Below are positions 26,568-35,260 of a stretch of 64,000 bases of DNA, piece after piece. Source of the DNA: CP2-2F sp034432555 (GTDB lineage Bacteria > Chloroflexota > Anaerolineae > Aggregatilineales > UBA2796). Each line of letters begins with the position of its first letter. Within the stretch, counting starts at the first letter, position 1. Below the pieces are notes generated by a model. It had not been told where the DNA came from. It was given only the letters and a program-made list of their open reading frames with translations, and ran no database searches. A program made the position numbers and the translations under genes. The DNA lies in the NCBI GenBank assembly GCA_034432555.1, contig DAOUBW010000038.1:124001-188000 (forward strand). The letters run 5' to 3'.

Positions 26568-28007
26568 ATGTGGAAGCACTACTACACGGTAACTAGCGTC
26601 GGCGAGGTGCTGCACCTGCTGGCAGAGCAGGGCGCAAAAGCCCGTCTTGTAGCAGGCGGCACCGATATTTTGATCGAACTTGAACGGAAATTGCGTCCCG
26701 AAGTGGAGACGCTCATTGATATTTCGCGCCTGCCGAACCTTGATACCATTCAGCGGCACGGCGATGACATTCGGCTAGGCGCTTTGGTCACGCATAATCA
26801 GGTGGTCGCCAGCGATCTGATCGTGGAGTCAGCGCTGCCGCTGGCGCAGGCGGCGTGGGAAGTCGGCGCGCCGCAGATTCGCAACCGCGCTACGATTGCC
26901 GGTAATTTGATCACCGCCAGCCCTGCCAACGATACAATCACGCCGCTGTGGGCGCTTGGCGCATCGGTCACGCTTGCCTCTGTGCAAGGTGAGCGCACAG
27001 TGCCGCTGCCGCAGTTTTATACAGGCGTGCGGCGCACCGTCATGCGCCCTGACGAAATGCTGACCGCTATTCACTTGCCCGCCCTGAGCACCGATGAGCG
27101 CGGCATGTTTATCAAGCTAGGGCTGCGCCACACACAGGCGATCTCGGTTGTGAATATCGCCGCTGTGCTGCGCTTTGAAGGTGAGACAGTCCGCGCTGCA
27201 CGGATCACCTTTGGCTGCGTCGCGCCGACCATCATCAATGCGCCACAGGCAGAAGCATACCTTGTTGGCAAAACGCTCAGCGAGTCGGTCATCGCAGAGG
27301 CGGCGCGCTTGGCAGCCCTTGCCACCACACCGATCAGCGATGTGCGAAGCAGCGCTGAATATCGCCTTGCGATGGCAGCCACATTGGTAAAGCGTGCTTT
27401 GCGCGCCTTGCGAAGTGGCGAAGAACGCGGCACATATCCGAGCGCGCCTGCCATGCTGTGGGGCGACCTGAGCGGGCGCGCTGCACCGCCACTGCTGTGC
27501 TTAACGCAGCACGACGATCAGCCGATTGAGACGATCATCAACGGTAAGGCGTATGCGCTCAGCGGCGGCAACCACAAGACGCTGCTGCGCTTGCTGCGCG
27601 AAGATGCAGGCTTGATCGGCACGAAAGAAGGCTGTGCCGAAGGCGAGTGTGGCGCGTGTACCGTCTTTTTGGACGGTGCGGCAGTCATGGCGTGTATGGT
27701 GCCAGCACCACGCGCTCACGGCGCGGAAATTGTGACGGTGGAAGGCTTGGCGGCAAGCGCTGATCACCTGCACCCAATCCAGCAGGCGTTTGTGGAAGCA
27801 GGCGCGGTGCAGTGCGGCTACTGCACGCCCGGCTTCTTGATGAGCGGTGCTAAGCTGCTTGAGGAACATCCCATGCCAACTGACGAGCAGATCGCAGGCA
27901 GCATCGCCGGCAATTTGTGCCGCTGCACGGGCTACTATAACATTCTAGAGGCGTTCAAGCGCGCCGCACAGCTTCAGGCGGCGCGCCAGCAGGCATCGGC
28001 AGATTAG
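26568..28007 (+). CDS. Fused FAD-binding and [2Fe-2S] subunits of a xanthine dehydrogenase/CO dehydrogenase-type hydroxylase
   Basis: The 479-residue protein joins two electron-transfer subunits. The N-terminal FAD part (about 1-290) has ARLVAGGTDILIELE, RLGALVTHNQV and ATIAGNLITASPANDT. The C-terminal iron-sulfur part (about 320-475) has the plant-type cluster motif GCAEGECGACTVFLDG...MAC and the second cluster motif QCGYCTPG...NLCRCTGYYN. The order (FAD then Fe-S) is the reverse of XdhA-type fusions. The molybdopterin-binding large subunit expected for this enzyme class is not adjacent: the next gene is on the other strand. It therefore either pairs with a distant subunit or serves another acceptor. 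Confidence 0.93.
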   Translation: MWKHYYTVTSVGEVLHLLAEQGAKARLVAGGTDILIELERKLRPEVETLIDISRLPNLDTIQRHGDDIRLGALVTHNQVVASDLIVESALPLAQAAWEVGAPQIRNRATIAGNLITASPANDTITPLWALGASVTLASVQGERTVPLPQFYTGVRRTVMRPDEMLTAIHLPALSTDERGMFIKLGLRHTQAISVVNIAAVLRFEGETVRAARITFGCVAPTIINAPQAEAYLVGKTLSESVIAEAARLAALATTPISDVRSSAEYRLAMAATLVKRALRALRSGEERGTYPSAPAMLWGDLSGRAAPPLLCLTQHDDQPIETIINGKAYALSGGNHKTLLRLLREDAGLIGTKEGCAEGECGACTVFLDGAAVMACMVPAPRAHGAEIVTVEGLAASADHLHPIQQAFVEAGAVQCGYCTPGFLMSGAKLLEEHPMPTDEQIAGSIAGNLCRCTGYYNILEAFKRAAQLQAARQQASAD

Positions 28008-29108
28008 CTAAGCGCGGACTGCCAAGCCAGCGGCAAGCAGATCAAGCGCCAGCACATCGGCAATTCTGCCCGTCTTGATGCTGTAGTCTACGTCGAGCAG
28101 GTGGCGGTAAATGCGTTCCAGCTCTGCCAGCGGAAAGCGCCGCGCTTGCTCACGCAGCTTTTTCAGCACAAAGTCAGGCGTGCTTTTGAAGTCCTCCAGA
28201 CCGCGAAGGGAAGCCTCAAGGCGTGGATCGTCTACCGCCTCGCGCACCTGAATCAGCAGGCGGAATTGGCGGTTGATCATGGCGAGGATGCCCAGTGGCG
28301 ACTCACCAAAACGCTCAATGCTGCGGTGCATCAGGGTAAGGGCAGTTTTGGCATCGCCCTTGCCCAAGGCGTCGGTGATGTCAAAAATGCTCGCCTCTGG
28401 CAGGTATTGCGTCAGCGCGGCGATGTCCCGCTCAGTGATCGGGCGCGATGTGCCGACATAAGCGGCAAGTTTGGCACACTCGTTATCCAGCGCATATAAA
28501 TCTTGCCCAACCTGCTGAGCAAGGATCGCTAAGGCGCGGCGTTCAATGGTGCTGCCGTAATGCTCTACGCGCTTGGTGATCCAATCTGCCAGCCATGCGC
28601 TGTCCCATTTTGGGCGGTCAGGGCGCGAGTATTTATCGTGCTTCACCGTGAAAGCTTTGACCAGCCCACGTGAGTCGGCTTTTTCGGCAAACTTCAGGAT
28701 CGGGTGCGTAGCGCGCAAGGTGCTCGGCTCGGCAAAGACCAAGCGTGCCGACTCTGGCAAGCTGGGCAGTGCTTCTTGCAGCACCTTCAGCGCACCGCCC
28801 GTCGGTTTATCATCGCTTTCGTCGTCAGGTTCAGCGGCAGCCTTGCCCTTGCCACGCTTTGCCTTCGGCGCAAGGTGCGTCAACATGCCTTCCACAATCA
28901 CAAGGCGGCGGTCGGCAAGGAAGGGTATCATCTGCGCGGTGCTGATCACCTCTGCCACGCTTGCCGTTGTGCCATCAAAGGTGCTGATGTTCAGATCGCC
29001 CATGCCGTCTGCTTCTGCCATGCGCGCACGCATAGTACGCAGTTCGGCGCGCAGCTCGAACTGATTTTCGCCGTGAAAAATGTAGAAAACAGGCGTCTTC
29101 TTGCTCAT
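28008..29108 (-). CDS. holA: DNA polymerase III subunit delta
   Basis: The 366-residue clamp-loader subunit opens the sliding clamp. It shows the N-terminal FYIFHGENQFELRAELRTMR, ADRRLVIVEGM after a Walker-like strand, WITKRVEHYGSTIERRALAILAQQVGQDLYALDNECAKLA (typical HolA domain II) and SIFDITDALGKGDAKTAL then GILAMINRQFRLL of domain III. A charged insert of roughly 25 residues (AKRGKGKAAAEPDDESDD) follows the Walker-like region. It begins seven bases after the DUF6391 gene and its stop abuts the convergent FAD/Fe-S gene with no gap. Confidence 0.94.
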   Translation of the reverse strand: MSKKTPVFYIFHGENQFELRAELRTMRARMAEADGMGDLNISTFDGTTASVAEVISTAQMIPFLADRRLVIVEGMLTHLAPKAKRGKGKAAAEPDDESDDKPTGGALKVLQEALPSLPESARLVFAEPSTLRATHPILKFAEKADSRGLVKAFTVKHDKYSRPDRPKWDSAWLADWITKRVEHYGSTIERRALAILAQQVGQDLYALDNECAKLAAYVGTSRPITERDIAALTQYLPEASIFDITDALGKGDAKTALTLMHRSIERFGESPLGILAMINRQFRLLIQVREAVDDPRLEASLRGLEDFKSTPDFVLKKLREQARRFPLAELERIYRHLLDVDYSIKTGRIADVLALDLLAAGLAVRA

Positions 29109-29115
29109 AAGCTGC

Positions 29116-29667
29116 TTAAGATGAGCGCGTCTGGACGCGATGCAGCGTGATTGTGCCGCCTTGCAGTCCGCGCCGTTCGCTGCGCGTAATGCTCAGGATT
29201 TGCAGATCGCCAACATCGCCAAGCGTGGTGAAATGCTCTTGCAATTGCAAGCCTAGTGGGCGCGAGAAGATGATCGCCGCGATGGAGAGCATGATCACGC
29301 TAGGCAGCCTGCCAATGTATTGCAGTGCGCCGCGCCGCACACCAACGCTACCAGCCAGCGCTGCCAAGCCAACCAATGTGCCGGTCGTCAGCAAGGAAGT
29401 GCCGCAGTTCGGGTGAATGGCAAGTTTGTGGTCACCACTGCGCATACGGCGCAGTGCCTCTTCGGCGGCAGCTTCCACTTGGGCGGTGGGCAGATCGCCC
29501 ATCAGCCAAAAGCCTTCGCCATCCGAGCGCCCTGCCACTGAAAGGTTTGGCACACGCTCGGCAAGCATGTGAACGGTGGCATGTTCCAAGCCGTGATTGC
29601 GCCGCACGCGCCGTATGTAGGGTGCATCCAGCAGCGGCTGCGCCGCTTTTGCCAGTTCTTTGATCAT
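29116..29667 (-). CDS. DUF6391 family membrane protein
   Basis: This 183-residue protein is conserved mainly in Chloroflexota and Cyanobacteria (family knowledge); its function is unknown. It starts with a helix then RRNHGLEHATVHMLAERVP, a His-rich motif (HGLEHAT) that could bind a metal or cofactor. It also has HPNCGTSLLTTGTLVGLAAL, which begins the first of two hydrophobic helices (about 103-122 and 132-150). The C-terminal half is soluble. The gene precedes holA on the same strand by seven bases and is probably co-transcribed with it. Confidence 0.75.
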   Translation of the reverse strand: MIKELAKAAQPLLDAPYIRRVRRNHGLEHATVHMLAERVPNLSVAGRSDGEGFWLMGDLPTAQVEAAAEEALRRMRSGDHKLAIHPNCGTSLLTTGTLVGLAALAGSVGVRRGALQYIGRLPSVIMLSIAAIIFSRPLGLQLQEHFTTLGDVGDLQILSITRSERRGLQGGTITLHRVQTRSS

Positions 29668-29734
29668 AAGGGTATCTCATTCTTGCTCAAAAGCAGGTTA
29701 TGTTCACTTCCATTTTAGCAGATAGCACAAAGGC

Positions 29735-29763
29735 TTGACAGGCGGCATACTGCGTTCTAAACT
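29735..29763 (+). promoter_or_regulatory. Sigma-70-type promoter of the family 5 binding-protein gene
   Basis: TTGACA (29735-29740) is 17 bases from TAAACT (29758-29763). A second -10-like TATAAT is at 29782-29787. The start codon at 29818 has AAGGAG upstream. Confidence 0.5.
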
Positions 29764-29817
29764 ATGTGGTGCAAAATTATATATAATTTTCGCCCGTTGC
29801 CATAAGGAGATTGCTCC

Positions 29818-31479
29818 ATGAACCGTTTACTCCAGCGCACTCTGCGCGCCGTGCTGCTGCTGACCGTGATCAGCGCGATTGCCCTGAGTGCCTTTACCGC
29901 ACCTGCTCAGGCACAGCGCCCAAACGTGATCAGCATCGCCTTCACCCAAGAGCCAGATAGCCTGAACCCGATGTATACCACCCAATATTTTGCAGGCTTG
30001 GCACGCTCGCTCTATTTGAAAGGCGCTTGGGACTTTGACGATAACCTCAACCCTGTGCCTGTGCTGGCAACCGAGATTCCTTCCGCCGAGAATGGCGGCA
30101 TCAGCGCCGATGGCAAGGTGATCACTATCCGCCTGCGGAATGACGCCAAATGGTCGGATGGAACGCCCGTGACCAGCGACGACTTTGTGTTCACCGCCGA
30201 AATGTATGCCTCTGAAAAGAACAGCCCACTCGGACGTGGTGTGTTCAGCAGCAGCGTAGGTGCGGTTGTCACCGCGCCGGATGCCCAGACGGTGGTGGTC
30301 ACCTTCCCAGAGCCTTACGCGCCTTGGGCAGCTAATCTGTTTGGCGCGGTGTTGCCCGCCCATGTGCTGCGCCCTGTCTTTGAGTCAGCAGGTACGCTGG
30401 ACGGCGCCGATTGGAACACCAACCCAACCGTCGTGAACGGTCCCTTCCTGCTCAAGGAATATGCACGCGGTCAGTTCTTGCTCTTTGAGCGCAACCCTGA
30501 CTATGTGGGCGGCGTTGCCAAGCTGGAGCAGATTTTGATCACGATTGTGCCGGATGAGGCAGCCCAGGTTGCCGCCATCAAGGCAGGTGCTTCTGATCTG
30601 GGCGTGTTCCTTGCTCCTGCTGATGCGCTTGACCTGCAAGCCAGCGCACCGGTCGACATTGTGACCGTTACCTCTGGCTACAATGAAGGCTGGTTCTTCA
30701 ACCTGCGCCAAGACGAGGCAGCCGGGCATCCTGCCCTGCAAGATGTCAACGTGCGCCGCGCTATCAGCCTTGCCATTGACCGCCAAGAGCTGATTGAAGG
30801 TTTGTTGAACAACTTGCAAGGTGCAGCGGTCAGCTTTTGGGATGGTACACCCTACCAAGACCCAACACTCAGCGCGCCTGAGTACAATCCTGATCAGGCT
30901 GCCGCACTCTTGGATGCTGCCGGCTGGACGGTTGGCGCGGACGGCATTCGTGCCAAAGACGGCGTGCCGCTCAAGTTGCGCTATGCCACCAACATGCGCG
31001 GTCTGCGCCGCGATGCACAGCAGGTCATTGAGCAGCAGTTGCTCAAGGTCGGTATTGCGGTGGAGCTGATCAACTACGATAATCGCCAATTCCTCGCCAG
31101 CTACGAGAGCGAAGGTCCGATTGCACGCGGTCAGTTTGATGTGGCACAGTGGGCAATTAGCCCGCAGTTCCCCGATCCAAACACCAGCCGCTTCCTGATC
31201 AGCGAGATCGGCACCGCCGAAAATAACTACGTCGGCGCGAATTGGTCGCACGTGCGCGATGCTGAACTCGATGCGCTGTTCATCCAGCAGCGCACCACCG
31301 TAGATTACGATGCGCGTGTAGCGATCTTCCACCAGATCAGCCGCATCGTGGCAGAGAATGTGTATTGGATGCCCTTGTGGCAAGACAAAGACATCTGGTC
31401 AATCAACACGCGCCTTAGCGGCGTGAAGATCAGCGGCGGCACCGCCTTCTGGAACGTGCTGGAGTGGGAAGCCAAATAA
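29818..31479 (+). CDS. ABC transporter substrate-binding protein, family 5 (oligopeptide type)
   Basis: The 553-residue exported protein has a classical signal peptide (LLLTVISAIALSAFTAPAQA) and the family 5 start FTQEPDSLNPMYTTQY. Further motifs are ISADGKVITIRLRNDAKWSDGTPVTSDDFVFTAE, LFERNPDYVGG, and DVNVRRAISLAIDRQELI. Late motifs are YNPDQAAALLDAAGW and FDVAQWAI. Such proteins feed peptides, glycans or nickel to DppBC-type importers. The DppB/DppC pair at 660-3258 in this window is a possible but unproven partner, since it lacks its own binding protein. A terminator follows. Confidence 0.94.
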   Translation: MNRLLQRTLRAVLLLTVISAIALSAFTAPAQAQRPNVISIAFTQEPDSLNPMYTTQYFAGLARSLYLKGAWDFDDNLNPVPVLATEIPSAENGGISADGKVITIRLRNDAKWSDGTPVTSDDFVFTAEMYASEKNSPLGRGVFSSSVGAVVTAPDAQTVVVTFPEPYAPWAANLFGAVLPAHVLRPVFESAGTLDGADWNTNPTVVNGPFLLKEYARGQFLLFERNPDYVGGVAKLEQILITIVPDEAAQVAAIKAGASDLGVFLAPADALDLQASAPVDIVTVTSGYNEGWFFNLRQDEAAGHPALQDVNVRRAISLAIDRQELIEGLLNNLQGAAVSFWDGTPYQDPTLSAPEYNPDQAAALLDAAGWTVGADGIRAKDGVPLKLRYATNMRGLRRDAQQVIEQQLLKVGIAVELINYDNRQFLASYESEGPIARGQFDVAQWAISPQFPDPNTSRFLISEIGTAENNYVGANWSHVRDAELDALFIQQRTTVDYDARVAIFHQISRIVAENVYWMPLWQDKDIWSINTRLSGVKISGGTAFWNVLEWEAK

Positions 31480-31492
31480 CACACCCACAGCG

Positions 31493-31521
31493 AGAGGCAG
31501 GCGCAAGTCTGCCTCTTTTTT
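31493..31521 (+). terminator. Rho-independent terminator after the family 5 binding-protein gene
   Basis: AGAGGCAG (31493-31500) pairs with CTGCCTCT (31509-31516) around an eight-base loop, followed by a run of T. Confidence 0.9.
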
Positions 31522-31663
31522 CACACCATTTTCAAAGTTTCCAAACCGCCAAAGCTAAGGCTACAATTAAGTTGTTGTGAGATTTTTGAGAGAACTTCTC
31601 GCCGCTGCCCTAAACGCAGTGTAATAGCTATCGTAACCGCCACCACGTCACACACATCGCGTG

Positions 31664-31693
31664 TTGGTCTAAGGGTGGCGTGTATAGTATAAT
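31664..31693 (+). promoter_or_regulatory. tsaE: Promoter immediately upstream of tsaE, possible leaderless transcript
   Basis: TTGGTC (31664-31669) and TATAAT (31688-31693) are 18 bases apart. The ATG of tsaE at 31702 is only eight bases past the -10, so transcription would start at or next to the start codon. No ribosome-binding site fits between. Confidence 0.5.
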
Positions 31694-31701
31694 GCTGCGT
31701 T

Positions 31702-32199
31702 ATGAACGGAATGCAAACGCAATTCACACTGATCAGCGGCAGCGTGGCACAGACCGAGCAGATCGGCACACGGCTGGGCAGCCTCTTGCAGGCGAGCGAT
31801 GTGCTGTGCCTGAGTGGCGAGCTGGGTGCGGGCAAAACTGCCCTTGCACGCGGCGTTGTGGCAGGGTGGGGCGCGTTAGAGCCTGCCACCAGCCCAACCT
31901 TCGTGCTGATTCACGAACATCAGCGCGCCCGTGATGCCATGCGCCTCCAGCACATTGATGCCTACCGTTTAGAGCGCCTTGAAGATGCCGCCCTGCTTGG
32001 CTTGGAAGATATTTTCGCCAACGGCAGCGCTGTGATTATTGAGTGGGCAGAGCGCGTCCAACAACTGTTGCCCGCTGATCATATGTGGATTGACTTGGAC
32101 TTTGTGGCAGACGACGAACAAGCGCGCCAACTCACGTTTGCCGCACACGGTGCGCGTAGTGTTGATCTCTTAGCGGCATTCCGCGCTCAGGAAGGCTGA
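31702..32199 (+). CDS. tsaE: tRNA threonylcarbamoyladenosine biosynthesis ATPase TsaE
   Basis: The 165-residue ATPase works with TsaB and TsaD in making t6A37 of tRNAs. It shows Walker A GELGAGKTALARGVV, the switch-like ATSPTFVLIHEH, HIDAYRLE and the Walker B-like VIIEWAER. The length and order match the family. The ATG at 31702 is used; a second ATG lies three codons later. tsaB follows by nine bases and rimI by a further short gap, a common bacterial grouping. TsaC and TsaD are not in the window. Confidence 0.95.
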   Translation: MNGMQTQFTLISGSVAQTEQIGTRLGSLLQASDVLCLSGELGAGKTALARGVVAGWGALEPATSPTFVLIHEHQRARDAMRLQHIDAYRLERLEDAALLGLEDIFANGSAVIIEWAERVQQLLPADHMWIDLDFVADDEQARQLTFAAHGARSVDLLAAFRAQEG

Positions 32200-32208
32200 T
32201 CATACCCA

Positions 32209-32901
32209 ATGCTGCTCGCCATAGATACCGCCACACGCGCTTTGAGCCTTGCTCTGCATGATGGCAGCCAGGTGTATGCTGAATACACTTGGCAGACTGA
32301 AAGCCGCCACACCGTTGAGCTGGTGCCAGCCATTCATAATGTGCTGCGCCAAGTGCGCCTGACTCCGCAAGACCTAACGCACCTTGCCGTCGCCCAAGGT
32401 CCCGGCTCGTTCAATGGCTTACGGGTCGGCTTCAGTGTGGCGCAGAGTTTCGCCTTTTCGCTGAATGTGCCGCTCATTGCCGTGCCAACGCTCGATATTA
32501 CGGCGGCAGCCCAGCCACCCCTAACTGAAGACCTGATCGCCTTTGCCCAAGCAGGGCGCGGACGCCTGTGCGCGGCTGCCTACCGCTGGCAGGCAGATCA
32601 GGGCTGGCAAGTGCAGGGCGAAACACGCATTGGCTCGCCCGCTGCGCTCTTCGCCGCCTTTAGCGCGCCGCACACACCAACGCGCCTTGCCGGTGAGGTA
32701 GATAACACCGTGCGCGAGGCAGTCCATCAGCTTAACACGCGGGCAGACTGCCAACTGCACTTAACCGCGCCTGCCCTTGCCTTGCGGCGGGCAACTTTCC
32801 TTGCCGAGCTGGCGTGGGCGCGCTTCCGCAGCGGCGAACACGGCGATCCGCTGCACGCCGTGCCATTCTACTTGCATCAGCCGGGTGTGCCGCACCCATA
32901 G
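32209..32901 (+). CDS. tsaB: tRNA threonylcarbamoyladenosine biosynthesis protein TsaB
   Basis: The 230-residue scaffold protein of the ASKHA fold starts MLLAIDTATRALSLALHDG, with the conserved SRHTVELVPAIHNVL and AVAQGPGSFNGLRVGFSVAQSFAF (the GPGSFTGLR motif, here with Asn). It pairs with TsaD to support t6A synthesis. It follows tsaE and precedes rimI. The C-terminal half is less conserved, as usual in the family. Confidence 0.94.
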   Translation: MLLAIDTATRALSLALHDGSQVYAEYTWQTESRHTVELVPAIHNVLRQVRLTPQDLTHLAVAQGPGSFNGLRVGFSVAQSFAFSLNVPLIAVPTLDITAAAQPPLTEDLIAFAQAGRGRLCAAAYRWQADQGWQVQGETRIGSPAALFAAFSAPHTPTRLAGEVDNTVREAVHQLNTRADCQLHLTAPALALRRATFLAELAWARFRSGEHGDPLHAVPFYLHQPGVPHP

Positions 32902-32925
32902 CCGCACGGCAAGGGCATTTTGAGC

Positions 32926-33489
32926 ATGTATACGCTGCGTTATATGACCCTACGGGATATTCCGCCAGTGCAGGAAATTGATCAGATTGCCTTTCAAACG
33001 CCGTGGTCTATCAATTCTTACATTTTTGAGATTAACGACAACCAGAGCGCACATATGGTTGTCTTGGAGACCAAGGGCGAGACACCAACCATTGTCGGCT
33101 ACGGCGGCATGTGGCTAATCGAGGGTGAGGCGCACATCAGCACCATTGCCACCCATCCCGATTGGCGTGGGCGCGGGCTGGGCGAGGCGCTGTTAGCAGG
33201 CATGGTGCTGCGCGGAATCAGCCTGAGCGCCACCTACAGCGTCCTAGAGGTGCGCGTGAGCAACGTTGCGGCTATCAACCTCTATCGCAAATATGAATAC
33301 CAGATCGTCAGCCTGCGAAAAGGCTATTACCGCGACAACAATGAAGATGCCTATCTGATGCACCTTGCGCCGCTGGATGATGCCTATAATGCACGCTTTG
33401 AGGCGCGCTGGCAAACCCTCCAAACACGGGTTGCCTTTGCCAACCTGCTGATGCAAGGGCGACCGGGCAGCCGTGAGCCGATTGTCTAG
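32926..33489 (+). CDS. rimI: Ribosomal-protein-alanine N-acetyltransferase-like GNAT enzyme
   Basis: The ATG at 32926 is preferred to a TTG six bases upstream. The 187-residue GNAT protein has the acetyl-CoA loop ATHPDWRGRGLGEALLAGMV, LEVRVSNVAAINLYRKYEYQIV typical of RimI, and the late tyrosine in KGYYRDNNEDAYLM. RimI acetylates the N-terminus of ribosomal protein S18 and is often encoded next to tsaB, as here. A C-terminal extension of about 35 residues beyond the GNAT core is longer than usual. The exact substrate is inferred. Confidence 0.88.
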   Translation: MYTLRYMTLRDIPPVQEIDQIAFQTPWSINSYIFEINDNQSAHMVVLETKGETPTIVGYGGMWLIEGEAHISTIATHPDWRGRGLGEALLAGMVLRGISLSATYSVLEVRVSNVAAINLYRKYEYQIVSLRKGYYRDNNEDAYLMHLAPLDDAYNARFEARWQTLQTRVAFANLLMQGRPGSREPIV

Positions 33490-33506
33490 AAAAGGAGTCC
33501 TATCTG

Positions 33507-34166
33507 ATGACCGAATCGTTGAGCCTTGAGCAGCGACAGGCTGCGCTGGAGGCAATTGCTGCACAGGTACGTGCTTGTGATAAATGCGCACTGCACGCCG
33601 CCGGGCGCACCAACGCCGTGCCGGGCGCGGGCGATTATGCCGCCGAGATTATGTTCATTGGCGAAGGACCCGGCTTCAACGAAGATCGGCAAGGCTTGCC
33701 TTTCGTTGGGCAATCGGGCAAGTTGCTGGAAGAAATGCTGACCCTGATCGGTCTGACTCGCACTCAGGTGTTCATTACCAACGTGGTGAAGTGCCGTCCG
33801 CCTGAAAACCGCGATCCGCAGCCGGATGAAGTCTCCACCTGCACACAGGCGTATCTCTACCGCCAAATTGAGCTGATCGCACCGAAAGTCATCGTGACCC
33901 TAGGGCGCTTCAGCATGGGCTTGTTTTTCCCAAACGCCAAAATTACGCAGATTCATGGGCAGGCAAAGTGGCAGGATGGGCGCGCTTACTTGCCGCTTTA
34001 CCATCCGGCGGCAGTGCTGCGGAACATGGCAACGCTCAAGCCGCAGATGGAGGCAGATTTCAGGAAGATTCCGCAGTTGGTGGCGGCGTGGGATGCTCAG
34101 CAGTCAGCCCCGACGACGCGTCCGCCTGCTCAATCTGAACCACCTGAACAACTGACCCTTTTTTAG
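33507..34166 (+). CDS. Family 4 (iron-sulfur) uracil-DNA glycosylase
   Basis: The 219-residue enzyme removes uracil from DNA. Four cysteines expected to hold the [4Fe-4S] cluster are Cys24, Cys27, Cys96 and Cys112. Motif A is GEGPGFNEDRQGLPFVG and motif B is YHPAAVLR. AAAAGGAG precedes the ATG. It ends in a short Pro-rich tail. It closes the tsaE-tsaB-rimI run with short gaps and may be in the same transcript. Confidence 0.95.
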   Translation: MTESLSLEQRQAALEAIAAQVRACDKCALHAAGRTNAVPGAGDYAAEIMFIGEGPGFNEDRQGLPFVGQSGKLLEEMLTLIGLTRTQVFITNVVKCRPPENRDPQPDEVSTCTQAYLYRQIELIAPKVIVTLGRFSMGLFFPNAKITQIHGQAKWQDGRAYLPLYHPAAVLRNMATLKPQMEADFRKIPQLVAAWDAQQSAPTTRPPAQSEPPEQLTLF

Positions 34167-34178
34167 GTATAGGCAGCC

Positions 34179-34204
34179 TGTGGGCGGAAGGTTTTCCGCC
34201 CACA
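34179..34204. terminator. Strong hairpin between convergent glycosylase and RIO kinase genes
   Basis: TGTGGGCGGAA (34179-34189) pairs perfectly with TTCCGCCCACA (34194-34204). No clear T-run follows on either strand, so termination is likely but not canonical. Confidence 0.55.
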
Positions 34205-34213
34205 GACACAGCC

Positions 34214-35260
34214 CTATTCCTCCGCATCCATATCACCAAGCAGGTCTTCTAGTTCCTCAGGGTCAGGATCGCTTGCTAAGCGATCCGGCGGTGCTTGGAC
34301 GTGCTGCTGCCACAACTGTTCAGTGATGGCTTTGGGTGAAGCGCGCACGCCATACTCAGCAAAGTAACTGCACACGCGTTCCACATCACGCGCCAACAGG
34401 CGATAGGCAGCGCGGTTGGTGCGGCAGTCCGTCACCTGTGGGAAGTCAATCAAGGTGATCTCACCTTCCCAATACAGGATGTTGTAGGCAGACAGATCGC
34501 CGTGTACCATGCCACGTTGCAGCATGAGCGCGATGTTACGCAGCACTTCCTCAAAAAGCGGTTGTGCTTCGTCCGCTGCCAGCCCAACTTCATGCAAGGT
34601 TGGCGCGGGAATGCGCTCGTCACCGATGTAGGTCATCAAAATGCCGTTTTCAGCAGCGGCATATGGGCGCGGCACAGCAGCACCTGCCTGCCAAAGCACA
34701 TCTAGCATTTTGAACTCGTGCATTAACCAAGAAGTATGCGCCACCTGTGCGCCGAACTTGGTCTTTTTGTTCAGGGCGCGGATGCTGCGATCATCGCGCA
34801 CTTCTTTACCATCTAGGCTCAGCACGGTGCGCCCTTCGCGGTAGAGCCTATCATTGCGCAGGTTGCGAAACATGCGCGGACGGTAAATTTTCGCCGCCAG
34901 CAGGTTTGTGCCAAGCGTTGGGTGCGCCGTGCAGCAGTAGACGCTTGCCTCCTTGCCGCCTTTGACCTGCGCCAGCACATCGGTGATGAGCGATTGGTCA
35001 AAGAACGGGCGCAATGAATCGGTTAGCCAAAGTTCTTCCTGACTGTCTGTACGTGGTTTATAGGTCGTCTGCAAACCATTTTCCAGACCGATGCGGCTGT
35101 CCACGATCTCACTGATGATCTGCTGCTCAGTCTTTTTCGGCTTGTGATGCGGCTTTGGTGTACGGCGGCGTTGGCTGGCACCTTCCAACTTGAACTTACG
35201 GGCATAAAACGCGGTGTCGTCCGCGTCGTCGTCGAACGAATCGTAATCAAAACGGCTCAA
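34214..35260 (-). CDS. RIO-type serine protein kinase
   Basis: The TTG at 35260 is chosen as start because AAGGGGA lies eight bases upstream; a GTG at 35281 has no such site. The 348-residue protein has an acidic/basic N-terminal extension (about 1-70), then the RIO kinase core. The phosphate loop is GGKEASVYCC, the ATP Lys is in LLAAKIY, the catalytic loop is VHGDLSAYNILY and the metal-binding motif is LIDFPQV. This is the RIO1-like pattern rather than a Hanks-type kinase. In archaea and eukaryotes RIO1 matures ribosomal small subunits. The bacterial role is not settled. It ends in an acidic tail. Confidence 0.9.
   Translation of the reverse strand: MSRFDYDSFDDDADDTAFYARKFKLEGASQRRRTPKPHHKPKKTEQQIISEIVDSRIGLENGLQTTYKPRTDSQEELWLTDSLRPFFDQSLITDVLAQVKGGKEASVYCCTAHPTLGTNLLAAKIYRPRMFRNLRNDRLYREGRTVLSLDGKEVRDDRSIRALNKKTKFGAQVAHTSWLMHEFKMLDVLWQAGAAVPRPYAAAENGILMTYIGDERIPAPTLHEVGLAADEAQPLFEEVLRNIALMLQRGMVHGDLSAYNILYWEGEITLIDFPQVTDCRTNRAAYRLLARDVERVCSYFAEYGVRASPKAITEQLWQQHVQAPPDRLASDPDPEELEDLLGDMDAEE

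Noticed and set aside
30385..31383. 332-codon open frame opposite the family 5 binding-protein gene
   Set aside because: Its plus-strand partner has clear family motifs and signal peptide. The antisense frame shows no recognisable motif and is a by-product of codon usage.
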